This document shows positions 6,829 to 13,466 of a stretch of 13,912 nt of DNA, piece after piece. The position numbers and the translations under genes are program-made. Source of the DNA: JAGVPT01 sp035505655 (GTDB taxonomy: Bacteria; Bacteroidota; Ignavibacteria; UBA10030; UBA8401); NCBI GenBank assembly GCA_035505655.1, contig DATJQP010000090.1, positions 1 through 13,912 on the forward strand, given 5' to 3'. The notes beneath the pieces are model-generated. The model did no database searches, was not told where the DNA came from, and saw nothing but the letters and a program-made list of their open reading frames with translations. Within the stretch, counting starts at the first letter, position 1, and every line of letters starts with the position of its first letter.

Positions 6829-7209
6829 ATGTCCGAGCAACTGAACAAGGAGACCTTTCGGGAAAAGGTTTTCGACTACGAGAGGAACAAGGAGTGGAAC
6901 TATGCTGGAAACCTTCCGGCCCTTGTCGATTTCTGGGCTCCCTGGTGCGGTCCCTGCCGGATCGTCGGACCGGTCATCGATGAACTGTCCAAAGAGTATG
7001 CCGGGAAGGTGGCCTTCTATAAGGTGAACACGGAGGAGGAACAGGAGCTGGCCGGCATGTTCGGCATCCAGAGTATTCCATCTCTCCTCTTCATCCCGCT
7101 CGGAAGCGAGCCGAGGATGGCGGTCGGCGCATTACCGAAAAAAGAGCTGACCCGGATCATCGACGCGGTGCTCCTGTCGAACGCCCAGCCGACCGGGCAG
7201 CCGTCTTAA
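6829..7209 (+). CDS. Thioredoxin, 126 aa
   Basis: A single thioredoxin fold with the active site WCGPC (39-43), preceded by PALVDFWAP and followed by the cis-proline loop SIPSLLF (82-88). The two cysteines reduce disulfides in cytoplasmic proteins; there is no signal peptide. A strong ribosome site GGAGGA sits five bases before this ATG. The protein is slightly longer than E. coli thioredoxin (109 residues), with an N-terminal extension and a loose C-terminal tail NAQPTGQPS. It is the first gene of the rightward operon, 24 bases before the CoADR-like reductase. Together they suggest a local thiol/sulfane handling unit, perhaps with the thioredoxin returning reducing power to persulfide-loaded rhodanese (inference). 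Confidence 0.93.
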   Translation: MSEQLNKETFREKVFDYERNKEWNYAGNLPALVDFWAPWCGPCRIVGPVIDELSKEYAGKVAFYKVNTEEEQELAGMFGIQSIPSLLFIPLGSEPRMAVGALPKKELTRIIDAVLLSNAQPTGQPS

Positions 7210-7233
7210 TATATCTCTGTCAGAACGGAGTTC

Positions 7234-8910
7234 ATGATTGTGACTGAACATCGGAAGAGAATGCTCATTATCGGAGGGGTTGCCGCCGGCGCGACCGCCG
7301 CAGCGCGACTCCGCCGTCTCGACGAGTCGGCAGAGATCACGATCCTCGAGAAAGGACCGTACGTCAGCTTCGCCAACTGCGGTCTGCCATACTTCATCGG
7401 CGGAGAGATCACCCGACGGTCGAGCTTGTTGCTGCAGACGAAGGAAGGATTCTTCAGCCGTTACAGAGTCGACGTGAAGCTGAATACCGAAGCCGTTGAA
7501 ATCAATCGTTCGGCGAAGATCGTCACTGCCCGGGGACCCGAGGGGGAAACGGAGATCGGATACGACAAATTGCTTCTGGCCCAGGGCGGGGCGCCGGTTA
7601 CGCCTCCTCTCCCCGGAGTGGATGGAAAGCATGTCTTCAGGATTTGGACGATCCCTGACATGGACCGGATCCTGAGCTACATCAAGGAGAATAAGCCTTC
7701 CCGCGCGGTCATTGCGGGAGGAGGGTTCATCGGTCTCGAAATGGCAGAAGCGCTCCACGCGCGCGGCATCCGGGTCACCATTGTCGAGCTTTCGCCGCAA
7801 GTCATGATCACCATGGATCCGGAGTTCGGTGCCATGATCAAAGACGGGCTGGAAAGCCACGGCATCGAGGTCCGGACAGGAGTCGGCGTGAAGGGGATCA
7901 GGCATTCATCGGTCGAGCTCACCGACGGGTCGTCGATCGAGGCCGGAATGGTTCTTCTCTCTGTCGGCGTCCGACCCGAATTGACGCTTGCTAAAGCGGC
8001 CGGGCTGACGATCGGCGGGACCGGCGGTCTCGTCGTGGACGGTACGATGCGGACAAGCGATCCGGACATCTACGCTGCGGGGGACATGATCGAAATCGCC
8101 CACAAGGTTCACGGCAAAAAGGTCCGGATACCGCTCGCGGGACCGGCCAATCGCCAGGGAAGGATCGCGGCAACGAACATGCTCGGGGGGCGGATGCCGT
8201 ACGACGGAGCTTTGGGAACCTCCGTCGTCAAGCTCTTCGATTCAACCGCCGCATCGACCGGTCTCTCGGAAAAGGGAGCCCGTGAAGCCGGCTTCGAGGT
8301 AGGAGTTGCCTACGTTTTCAAGGATCATCACGCGACATATTACCCGGGCGCCACGCCGCTGGCACTGAAAATCGTCTACGATAAGAAGAGCTCCCGATTG
8401 CTTGGAGGAGAAGCCTACGGCAAGAACGGCGCGGAGAAACGGATTGACGTCCTCGCCACCGCCCTTCATGGGAAGATGACACTGAATGACCTTGCGGAAT
8501 TGGATCTCGCCTATGCGCCTCCCTATAATAGCGCGAATGATCCGGTCAACCTTGCCGCATTTGTCGGACTCAACAATATCTCAGGTTACAGCCCGTCGAA
8601 GACTCCGGCGGAGACCCTGGAGGAGATCCACAGGGGCGGCGCGCTTGCCCTCGACGTGAGAACATTCGGCGAGATGTCCAGGGCGCCGTTGCAGGATGCA
8701 CTTCACATCCCAGCCGACGAAGTGCGGGACAGGCTCGATGAGATTCCAAAAGACAAGTCACTCTACATCCTCAGCAAGGATGGGTTTCTAGGGCATACAA
8801 CGCTGCAGATTCTCAAAGCGAATGGATGGAATCGGGTGTTCAATATTGCCGGCGGATATCTCGCGGCACGGTGGACTGACGGCTGGTGTTTTCATGCATC
8901 ATTGGATTAA
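7234..8910 (+). CDS. CoA-disulfide reductase-like FAD oxidoreductase fused to a Cys-less rhodanese domain
   Basis: The 558-residue protein starts with the FAD-binding loop GGVAAGA (14-20). The single redox cysteine C49 lies in SFANCGLPY, the hallmark of CoA-disulfide reductase and NADH peroxidase relatives. The NAD(P)H-binding loop AGGGFIG is at 161-167, YAAGD at 280-284, and the dimerisation motif LAYAPPYNSANDPVN at 425-439. A rhodanese-like domain fills 455-550, making this the CoADR-RHD (Npsr-type) architecture, whose members reduce CoA disulfide, CoA persulfide or polysulfide with NAD(P)H. In the rhodanese loop the expected cysteine is serine (S514 in YILSKDG), so the normal sulfur-carrying residue is absent. 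ACGGAG precedes the ATG closely. The gene is followed after 17 bases by an independent rhodanese that has the cysteine. Confidence 0.92.
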   Translation: MIVTEHRKRMLIIGGVAAGATAAARLRRLDESAEITILEKGPYVSFANCGLPYFIGGEITRRSSLLLQTKEGFFSRYRVDVKLNTEAVEINRSAKIVTARGPEGETEIGYDKLLLAQGGAPVTPPLPGVDGKHVFRIWTIPDMDRILSYIKENKPSRAVIAGGGFIGLEMAEALHARGIRVTIVELSPQVMITMDPEFGAMIKDGLESHGIEVRTGVGVKGIRHSSVELTDGSSIEAGMVLLSVGVRPELTLAKAAGLTIGGTGGLVVDGTMRTSDPDIYAAGDMIEIAHKVHGKKVRIPLAGPANRQGRIAATNMLGGRMPYDGALGTSVVKLFDSTAASTGLSEKGAREAGFEVGVAYVFKDHHATYYPGATPLALKIVYDKKSSRLLGGEAYGKNGAEKRIDVLATALHGKMTLNDLAELDLAYAPPYNSANDPVNLAAFVGLNNISGYSPSKTPAETLEEIHRGGALALDVRTFGEMSRAPLQDALHIPADEVRDRLDEIPKDKSLYILSKDGFLGHTTLQILKANGWNRVFNIAGGYLAARWTDGWCFHASLD

Positions 8911-8927
8911 TAAGGAGATCGATCAAG

Positions 8928-9200
8928 ATGTCAAGCTTGGAAAGCAAGATCAAAGCAGGTGCAAAGGTCATCGATGTCAGGACTAAAGAAGAATTCTCCG
9001 AAGAGCATTTCCCGAATGCTGTAAATATCCCGATAGATCAGATCAGTCGGAGGCTGAGCGAGCTTGGAGGGAAGGGAGAACCGATCATCCTCTATTGTGC
9101 TACCGGGGCTCGAAGCGCCTTTGCGGCGAGGATGCTCAAGTCGGCGGGATTCACAGATGTGGTGAACGCGGGGGGATTGTACGATATGCCGGGGTACTAG
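8928..9200 (+). CDS. Single-domain rhodanese (sulfurtransferase), 90 aa
   Basis: A complete small rhodanese of the GlpE/PspE size class. VIDVRTKEEFSEEHFPNAVN (14-33) is the N-terminal signature, and the active-site loop is YCATGARS (56-63) with nucleophile C57, where a persulfide forms. The end GGLYDMPGY replaces the usual GGxxxW. It has no signal peptide, so it is cytoplasmic. I chose the ATG at 8928 because AAGGAG sits about ten bases upstream; the frame upstream belongs to the end of the previous gene. It is the third gene of the operon and probably supplies the active sulfur-carrying cysteine that the fused rhodanese domain lacks. It ends 11 bases before the convergent anti-sigma gene. 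Confidence 0.9.
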   Translation: MSSLESKIKAGAKVIDVRTKEEFSEEHFPNAVNIPIDQISRRLSELGGKGEPIILYCATGARSAFAARMLKSAGFTDVVNAGGLYDMPGY

Positions 9201-9216
9201 CCGGATCGGCCCTACC
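9193..9216. other. Small GC-rich hairpin between convergent genes
   Basis: GCCG-GAT-CGGC (9200-9210) is nested in GGTA/TACC (9193-9196 with 9213-9216). It spans the 11-base gap between the rhodanese stop and the anti-sigma stop. There is no U-tract, so termination here would be imperfect and the two operons may produce overlapping antisense 3' ends. Confidence 0.3.
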
Positions 9217-9460
9217 GGTCGAGGTTCAGAACGGAAAAGAGCCTCTTTTCGATCGACGGAGTTAAACGCGGGACCGCTTCCCTGCGGTAGAGTGCAACGA
9301 CTTTCTTCATGTTCTCGAGCTCCCGTGAACAATCGACGCAGGTCTCAAGGTGTTTCCTGATCGCCTTGCATTTCCGCGAGTTGAGTTGTTCATCCAGCCG
9401 CTCGCAAATGATCTTTGCCACTTCTTCGCACCTCACGGTATGTTCGGTCTTCTTTTTCAT
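9212..9460 (-). CDS. Zinc-finger anti-sigma factor (ZAS/RsrA-like), 82 aa
   Basis: The small soluble protein has a zinc-binding anti-sigma pattern: C11 in VRCEEVAKIICERLDEQL, then H37-xxx-C41-xx-C44 in KHLETCVDCSREL. These match the ZAS (zf-HC2) fold, which wraps around sigma factors. There is no membrane segment, so it resembles the cytoplasmic, thiol-responsive type (RsrA, ChrR). In such members oxidation or zinc loss frees the sigma factor. Its ATG overlaps the sigma stop as ATGA, so the two proteins are translationally coupled and made together. An extra cysteine, C31, is present. Zinc and redox sensing are inferred from the motif and not shown. Confidence 0.88.
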   Translation of the reverse strand: MKKKTEHTVRCEEVAKIICERLDEQLNSRKCKAIRKHLETCVDCSRELENMKKVVALYRREAVPRLTPSIEKRLFSVLNLDR

Positions 9461-10071
9461 ACCTCTACGTACTCCTGAAGTTGTTCCCTGAGAAAAACCC
9501 GGGCTCTGCGAAGTCGTGATTTGACCGCCGGAACGCTGAGCTTCAGGATCTTTGCCGCTTCCTCCGACGATCGTCCCTCGACATCCCGCAGGATGAAGAC
9601 GATCCGCTGGTCCATCGGCAGGCGGAGAATCGCTTCGTCGAGCATCTCGCGAAGCTCTTTGTTGACGAATTCATCCTGTGGTGTCGTCTTGATGGCGACG
9701 AGTGCCTGATGAGGGTCTACTCCATCGGAATCACTTCTCCCCTTCCCTTCATCTTCCGCATCGAGCGATAGAGCTGCCTCCTCGATCTTCCGCTTCCGCC
9801 TCTTCATCAGGCAGTTGTTCGTGACGATCTGATAGAGCCATGTCGAGAACTTTGCACGACCGTCGAACTGGTCGAGCTTGCGATAGACGTTGACAAACGT
9901 GTCCTGGAGCGTCTCGGCGGCCTGTTCCTGATTCCTGCACACTTTGAACGCGAACCCGTAGACCGTCGATTCATACCGCTTGACCAGAGCCGAGAATGCA
10001 CCTTTGTCTCCCTCCCGTGCCCTCCGCACCAAATCGGTTTCATGTTCTCTCGGTTCAGCGAGACTTGTCAT
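9457..10071 (-). CDS. ECF-family RNA polymerase sigma factor, 204 aa
   Basis: The protein has sigma region 2 (about 24-90: GAFSALVKRYESTVYGFAFK, then ETLQDTFVNVYRKLDQF and FSTWLYQIVTNNCLMKRRKR) and region 4 (about 143-196: LPMDQRIVFILRDVEGRSSE, then KLSVPAVKSRLRRAR as the helix-turn-helix). Regions 1 and 3 are absent, as in ECF sigmas. The linker between the two is long and acidic (about 98-125). I chose the ATG at 10071 over one at 10113 because a good promoter (-10 at 10098-10103) would start transcription after the upstream ATG, and GGTGATG precedes the chosen start. The next gene is its zinc-finger anti-sigma. Targets are unknown; the neighbouring thiol and octaheme genes are candidates. 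Confidence 0.92.
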   Translation of the reverse strand: MTSLAEPREHETDLVRRAREGDKGAFSALVKRYESTVYGFAFKVCRNQEQAAETLQDTFVNVYRKLDQFDGRAKFSTWLYQIVTNNCLMKRRKRKIEEAALSLDAEDEGKGRSDSDGVDPHQALVAIKTTPQDEFVNKELREMLDEAILRLPMDQRIVFILRDVEGRSSEEAAKILKLSVPAVKSRLRRARVFLREQLQEYVEV

Positions 10072-10097
10072 TTCATCACCCGGGGTGTGATCGTACA

Positions 10098-10126
10098 ATA
10101 TTAAGCCGGCCATTCCGAAATTTCAA
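10098..10126 (-). promoter_or_regulatory. Sigma70-like promoter of the sigma/anti-sigma operon
   Basis: On the minus strand TTGAAA (10121-10126) and TAATAT (10098-10103) are separated by exactly 17 bases, close to the housekeeping consensus. Transcription would begin near 10090, about 20 bases before the chosen sigma ATG. The operon thus seems to have housekeeping transcription; I see no obvious ECF-type -35 GGAAC box here. Confidence 0.6.
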
Positions 10127-10209
10127 GATTTTGTTTCCCAAGTCTGAGAATAGAGCCTTCCCTCCCAACTCAAAACCCTCCAAAACCACCAATTTCTTTG
10201 GCATTCGGC

Positions 10210-10227
10210 TTGTATTTATAAATACAA
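10210..10227. promoter_or_regulatory. 18-bp perfect palindrome directly before the MerR start codon
   Basis: TTGTATTTATAAATACAA reads identically on both strands and ends two bases before the ATG at 10230. It occupies the place where a ribosome site would be, and no Shine-Dalgarno sequence is visible. A perfect AT-rich dyad in front of a MerR-family gene is most simply an operator for that regulator. TTGGCA (10198-10203) lies upstream and could serve as a -35 box, but then the transcript would start at or after the ATG. Confidence 0.6.
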
Positions 10228-10229
10228 CT

Positions 10230-10700
10230 ATGACCTCAGAGACAAAAAACGAGCCAGGTTATTCAATAGGGAGAGTAGCCCGTCGCCTGGGAGTCTCGGT
10301 CGAAACGATCCGCCTCTACGAACGACGCGGGCTGATTCTCGTCGCCAAGGGCGAAGGGAATCAACGCCTCTATTCAGACTCCGATATCGAACGACTCCAA
10401 TGCATTCGCACCGCAATCAACGAGCACAAGATTTCGATTGAAGGTATTCGCCGCATCCAGTCGTTCGTCCCTTGTTGGGAACACGTCAGATGTTCCGAGG
10501 AACAACGCCGCGCTTGTCCGGCCTATCATCGGTCGGACGCCGGCTGCTGGACCTACAAGCACGAGGAGAACGCATGCGCCGGCCGCGATTGCCGTGATTG
10601 CTTCGTCTACCAGCAATCGGGGGACTGCGACAAGATCAAATCCCTGGTACACAAGACCTCAACACCCTTCGTTCAGACCGCTACGCAACAAGGAATCTAA
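10230..10700 (+). CDS. MerR-family regulator with cysteine-rich C-terminal domain
   Basis: Residues 10-76 form a MerR DNA-binding domain: GYSIGRVARRLGVSVETIRL, then YERRGL and NQRLYSDSDIERL. After a short helix the protein lacks the usual long dimerisation coil. It instead has an eight-cysteine tail (C82, C88, C96, C106, C116, C121, C124, C133) with the pattern CW-x5-C-x7-CPAY-x8-CW-x9-C-x4-C-x2-C-VY. This resembles the small CW/CPAY cysteine module I know attached to sensor proteins of Deltaproteobacteria- and Nitrospirae-like anaerobes, and may bind a metal or Fe-S cluster or sense redox state. The ATG at 10230 is forced by the domain start. The gene is three bases from the octaheme cytochrome gene and surely co-transcribed, so it probably controls that operon and itself. 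Confidence 0.88.
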   Translation: MTSETKNEPGYSIGRVARRLGVSVETIRLYERRGLILVAKGEGNQRLYSDSDIERLQCIRTAINEHKISIEGIRRIQSFVPCWEHVRCSEEQRRACPAYHRSDAGCWTYKHEENACAGRDCRDCFVYQQSGDCDKIKSLVHKTSTPFVQTATQQGI

Positions 10701-10703
10701 TCT

Positions 10704-12272
10704 ATGAAAAGGATTGTCGCCGCTCTCGTTTTCGCCGGGGCCCTTTTCGGATTGATGTCAATCGCGTTACACAAGAACAGCTCGGACATCACCCCGGAAG
10801 AAAGGCTCAAGGAACTTTACGCCCGCAAGATCAAGCCGTCGGTCGATCACTCGATATTCCCCCAGCTGAAAAAGAAATTCAAGCGGCCGCAGGAAGTCAC
10901 CGCGGCTTGCATTTCGTGCCATAACGGACGCGCCGCGGAGGTGATGCACTCGACTCACTGGAACTGGGAGCGTACCGAGTACATTGCCGGCAAGGGAATT
11001 CGTCCCCTCGGCAAGAAGAATGTCCTCAACAACTTTTGCATCGGTATCACCGGGAACGAGCAAAGTTGCAACAAGTGCCACATCGGGTACGGCTACGCGG
11101 ACGCGAAGTTCAACTTCAACGACTCGCTCAACGTCGATTGCCTCGCCTGCCATGACAACACCGCGACCTATACGAAGGCCGTCGGCGGAGCCGGGATGCC
11201 CGATACCTCTGTGAACCTCAGCGAGGTTGCCCGGCATGTCGGAAAACCCGAACGGACAGACTGCGGCACCTGTCACTTCTTCGGCGGAGGTGGAAACAAC
11301 GTGAAGCATGGGGACCTCGACAAGGCTCTCTTTGACCCGACACGCGAGGTCGACGTCCATATGGCATCGGATGGAGAGGACATGCAGTGCGTCGACTGCC
11401 ATACCGCGGAGAAGCACCAGATGCTCGGAAAGATGTATTCGGTCTCCTCGATGAACCGCAACCGGGTCGAATGCGAACGATGCCATACGTCCATGCCTCA
11501 CAGCGACGATCTCCTCAACAAGCACACCCTCAAAGTGGCGTGCCAGACGTGTCACATTCCAACCTACGCCAAGGTCAATCCAACGAAGCTCCATTGGGAT
11601 TGGTCGACCGCGGGAAGGCTGCGGAACGGTGAGCCGTTCGAAGAAACCGATTCGGCGGGGACGGACGTCTACATGTCGATCAAAGGCTCGTTCATCTGGG
11701 GCCGGCAGTTGAAGCCCGAATACGTATGGTTCAACGGTACCGCCACACACTACCTCGTCGGAGATACATTCGACCCGTCGAAGCCGCTCAAGCTCAATGA
11801 ACTCTTCGGAGGATATGACGACCCCGACGCGAAGATCTATCCGGTAAAGATCCATCGGGCCAACCAGATCTACGACACTCAGTATAAGTACCTCATCCAG
11901 CCGAAAACGGTCTCGAATCGCCCCGGGGATGGAGGATACTGGAAGGAGTTCAACTGGCAACGGGCCGCGGAGGAGGGAATGAAGCTCGTCAACCTGCCGT
12001 ACAGTGGCAAGTATGGGTTCGCGGAGACCGAGATGTACTGGCCTGTCAACCATATGGTATCCCCGAAAGAAGAAGCGGTGAAATGCACCGAGTGCCATAC
12101 CCGCGAAAACGGCCGGCTTGCGAAACTCGGAGGCTTTTATATCCCCGGGCGTGACTACGATCCCACGGTGGAGTGGATGGGAACCGGAATCGTCGCACTG
12201 ACGCTCGCGGGGGTCATCCTCCACGGTGGTGCGCGCATCGCCACACGCCGCAAGAGAAAGGAGTCGAAGTAA
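10704..12272 (+). CDS. Octaheme c-type cytochrome, tetrathionate reductase (OTR) family, membrane-anchored
   Basis: The 522-residue protein has exactly eight CxxCH heme sites (starting at residues 69, 122, 146, 187, 229, 257, 280 and 461). The long gap before the last heme and the CLACHDNTATYTK segment after heme 3 are family traits. In the Shewanella OTR enzyme one heme has a lysine as its distal ligand, and K158 here is a candidate counterpart. That enzyme reduces tetrathionate and, in vitro, nitrite and hydroxylamine. Residues 4-22 are an uncleaved or cleaved export signal. Residues 490-510 form a C-terminal membrane helix followed by RRKRKE, so the catalytic part faces the periplasm and is anchored, unlike the soluble Shewanella protein. 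AAGGAA precedes the ATG. The next gene supplies a cytochrome b. Confidence 0.92.
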   Translation: MKRIVAALVFAGALFGLMSIALHKNSSDITPEERLKELYARKIKPSVDHSIFPQLKKKFKRPQEVTAACISCHNGRAAEVMHSTHWNWERTEYIAGKGIRPLGKKNVLNNFCIGITGNEQSCNKCHIGYGYADAKFNFNDSLNVDCLACHDNTATYTKAVGGAGMPDTSVNLSEVARHVGKPERTDCGTCHFFGGGGNNVKHGDLDKALFDPTREVDVHMASDGEDMQCVDCHTAEKHQMLGKMYSVSSMNRNRVECERCHTSMPHSDDLLNKHTLKVACQTCHIPTYAKVNPTKLHWDWSTAGRLRNGEPFEETDSAGTDVYMSIKGSFIWGRQLKPEYVWFNGTATHYLVGDTFDPSKPLKLNELFGGYDDPDAKIYPVKIHRANQIYDTQYKYLIQPKTVSNRPGDGGYWKEFNWQRAAEEGMKLVNLPYSGKYGFAETEMYWPVNHMVSPKEEAVKCTECHTRENGRLAKLGGFYIPGRDYDPTVEWMGTGIVALTLAGVILHGGARIATRRKRKESK

Positions 12273-12273
12273 C

Positions 12274-12936
12274 ATGAAGAAGGAATATGTCTACCGCCGG
12301 TTTGAACGATTCTGGCACTGGACGCAGGCGGCGCTCATCATCTTCCTCGGCCTCACGGGGTTTGAGATTCACGGTTCGCTCCGGTTCTTCGGATATGATC
12401 AGGCGGTCCGCTATCATAACATGGCGGCGACCGCCTTCCTCATTCTTATTGCCTTCGCGATCTTCTGGCATTTCACGACCGGAGAATGGCGCCAATACTT
12501 GCCGACGAAGAAAAATCTCCGGGCACAGGCCGAGTACTACATTTTCGGGATCTTCCGAAATGCCCCCCACCCGACCAGGAAAACGGTCCTCAGCAAACTC
12601 AATCCGCTCCAGAAGCTCGTCTATGCCGGACTAAAAGTTCTCGTCATCCCGGTGATGGTCCTGACGGGGCTTCTGACGATGTTCTACCGCTATCCCCAGC
12701 GATACGAAGTGCTGAGCCTGAACATCAGCGGACTACGGGTGATCGCGATCCTTCATACGATCGGAGCATTCCTCCTGGTCGCATTCTTCATCGCACACCT
12801 CTATCTGATCACCACAGGCAACACCGTCACTTCGAACCTCAAAGCAATGATCACGGGGTACGAGGAGCTTTCCGACGAGGATGAAAAGAAGGACGCACCT
12901 CTTCCCACTCCCGAAACAGGCGAGGCAACTGTATGA
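12274..12936 (+). CDS. Cytochrome b (cytochrome b561/thiosulfate-reductase b-subunit type), 220 aa
   Basis: An inner-membrane protein with four predicted helices (about 15-32, 48-68, 115-138 and 155-180). Its heme-ligand histidines are well placed: H15 (RFWHW), H48, H66 (FWHF), H161 (LHTIG) and H175 (AHLYL). The start MKKEYVYRRFERFWHW is the usual opening of di-heme b subunits that oxidise menaquinol for periplasmic reductases. It begins one base after the octaheme stop, with GAAAGGAG upstream, and overlaps the next gene as ATGA, so stoichiometric expression is likely. It is the natural electron donor to the anchored octaheme enzyme (inference). The acidic, proline-rich tail (197-220) is cytoplasmic and probably disordered. 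Confidence 0.9.
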   Translation: MKKEYVYRRFERFWHWTQAALIIFLGLTGFEIHGSLRFFGYDQAVRYHNMAATAFLILIAFAIFWHFTTGEWRQYLPTKKNLRAQAEYYIFGIFRNAPHPTRKTVLSKLNPLQKLVYAGLKVLVIPVMVLTGLLTMFYRYPQRYEVLSLNISGLRVIAILHTIGAFLLVAFFIAHLYLITTGNTVTSNLKAMITGYEELSDEDEKKDAPLPTPETGEATV

Positions 12937-13445
12937 ACACAAAGTATATGAACCCCTATCTGGCCGGATTCTTTCTCGGCCTTGTCTTGCTCACGACCGT
13001 TTTCATCACCGGGCGCGGTCTTGGTGCGAGCGGAGCTATCAAGAGTGTCGTGGTGACGGCGGTCGACGGTGTTGCTCCGGCCCACGCCGAGAATTCCGCA
13101 TTCTACGGAACGTATGTCGGACCCGGAAAAGAGAGCCCTCTGAAAACGTGGCTCGTCTTCGAAGTCGCCGGAGTCCTCATCGGCGGATTTCTTTCCGGGC
13201 TTGTCTCAGACCGCCTCAAAGTCGTGACGGAGTCGGGACCGCGGGTGAGCAAGCCGGCCCGCTGGTTCTTCGCGGCTGTCGGCGGAGCACTCTTCGGTGC
13301 GGGAGCGCAGTTTGCACGGGGCTGCACAAGCGGCGCGGCCTTGAGCGGCATGGCGGTGCTTTCGACGGCAGGCTTCGTGACCATGCTTGCGATTTTCGGA
13401 ACGGGTTATGCCGTCGCCTACTTCGGCAGAAAACTTTGGCTCTGA
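12933..13445 (+). CDS. YeeE/YedE-family (TsuA-like) sulfur transporter, first half-size protein
   Basis: The 170-residue membrane protein carries the family motif ARGCTSGAALSGMA (128-141 region), whose cysteine in YeeE/TsuA-type transporters lies in the thiosulfate pathway. Hydrophobic helices are seen at about 8-30, 72-90, 108-128 and 145-165. A hydrophilic segment between helices 1 and 2 (AENSAFYGTYVGPGKESPLK) is probably periplasmic. Full-length YeeE is about 350 residues with two such halves; here it is half-size and the second half follows as a separate gene. The start overlaps the cytochrome b stop as ATGA. Transport of thiosulfate or another sulfur compound is known for the family and is inferred here. 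Confidence 0.88.
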   Translation: MNTKYMNPYLAGFFLGLVLLTTVFITGRGLGASGAIKSVVVTAVDGVAPAHAENSAFYGTYVGPGKESPLKTWLVFEVAGVLIGGFLSGLVSDRLKVVTESGPRVSKPARWFFAAVGGALFGAGAQFARGCTSGAALSGMAVLSTAGFVTMLAIFGTGYAVAYFGRKLWL

Positions 13446-13466
13446 CAGAATCTTAAGGGTGAATCC

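Larger units (their letters stand above)
10072..10229. promoter_or_regulatory. Divergent control region between sigma/anti-sigma and MerR-octaheme operons
   Basis: This 158-base gap holds the leftward sigma promoter (10098-10126) and the palindrome in front of merR (10210-10227). The middle (10130-10195) is C- and A-rich (CTCCCAACTCAAAACC, then CCAAAACCACC) with no further obvious dyads. Both operons could be cross-regulated from here, because the MerR-type operator and the leftward promoter are about 90 bases apart. Confidence 0.5.

Noticed and set aside
7132..7905. 257-codon minus-strand frame opposite the CoADR gene
   Set aside because: Shadow of a strongly supported flavoprotein; rich in D, R and P with no motif.
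9457..10113. Longer sigma-factor start at ATG 10113
   Set aside because: It lies between the -35 and -10 boxes of the likely promoter, so it would not be on the transcript.
10198..10228. MerR-type promoter TTGGCA-N19-TACAAC
   Set aside because: Spacing fits MerR promoters, but transcription would begin downstream of the only possible ATG, so it cannot drive the intact gene.
10767..12275. 502-codon open frame on the minus strand opposite the octaheme gene
   Set aside because: The plus strand encodes eight CxxCH motifs and a coherent protein; the opposite frame is a GC-rich shadow with no start signal or recognisable domain.
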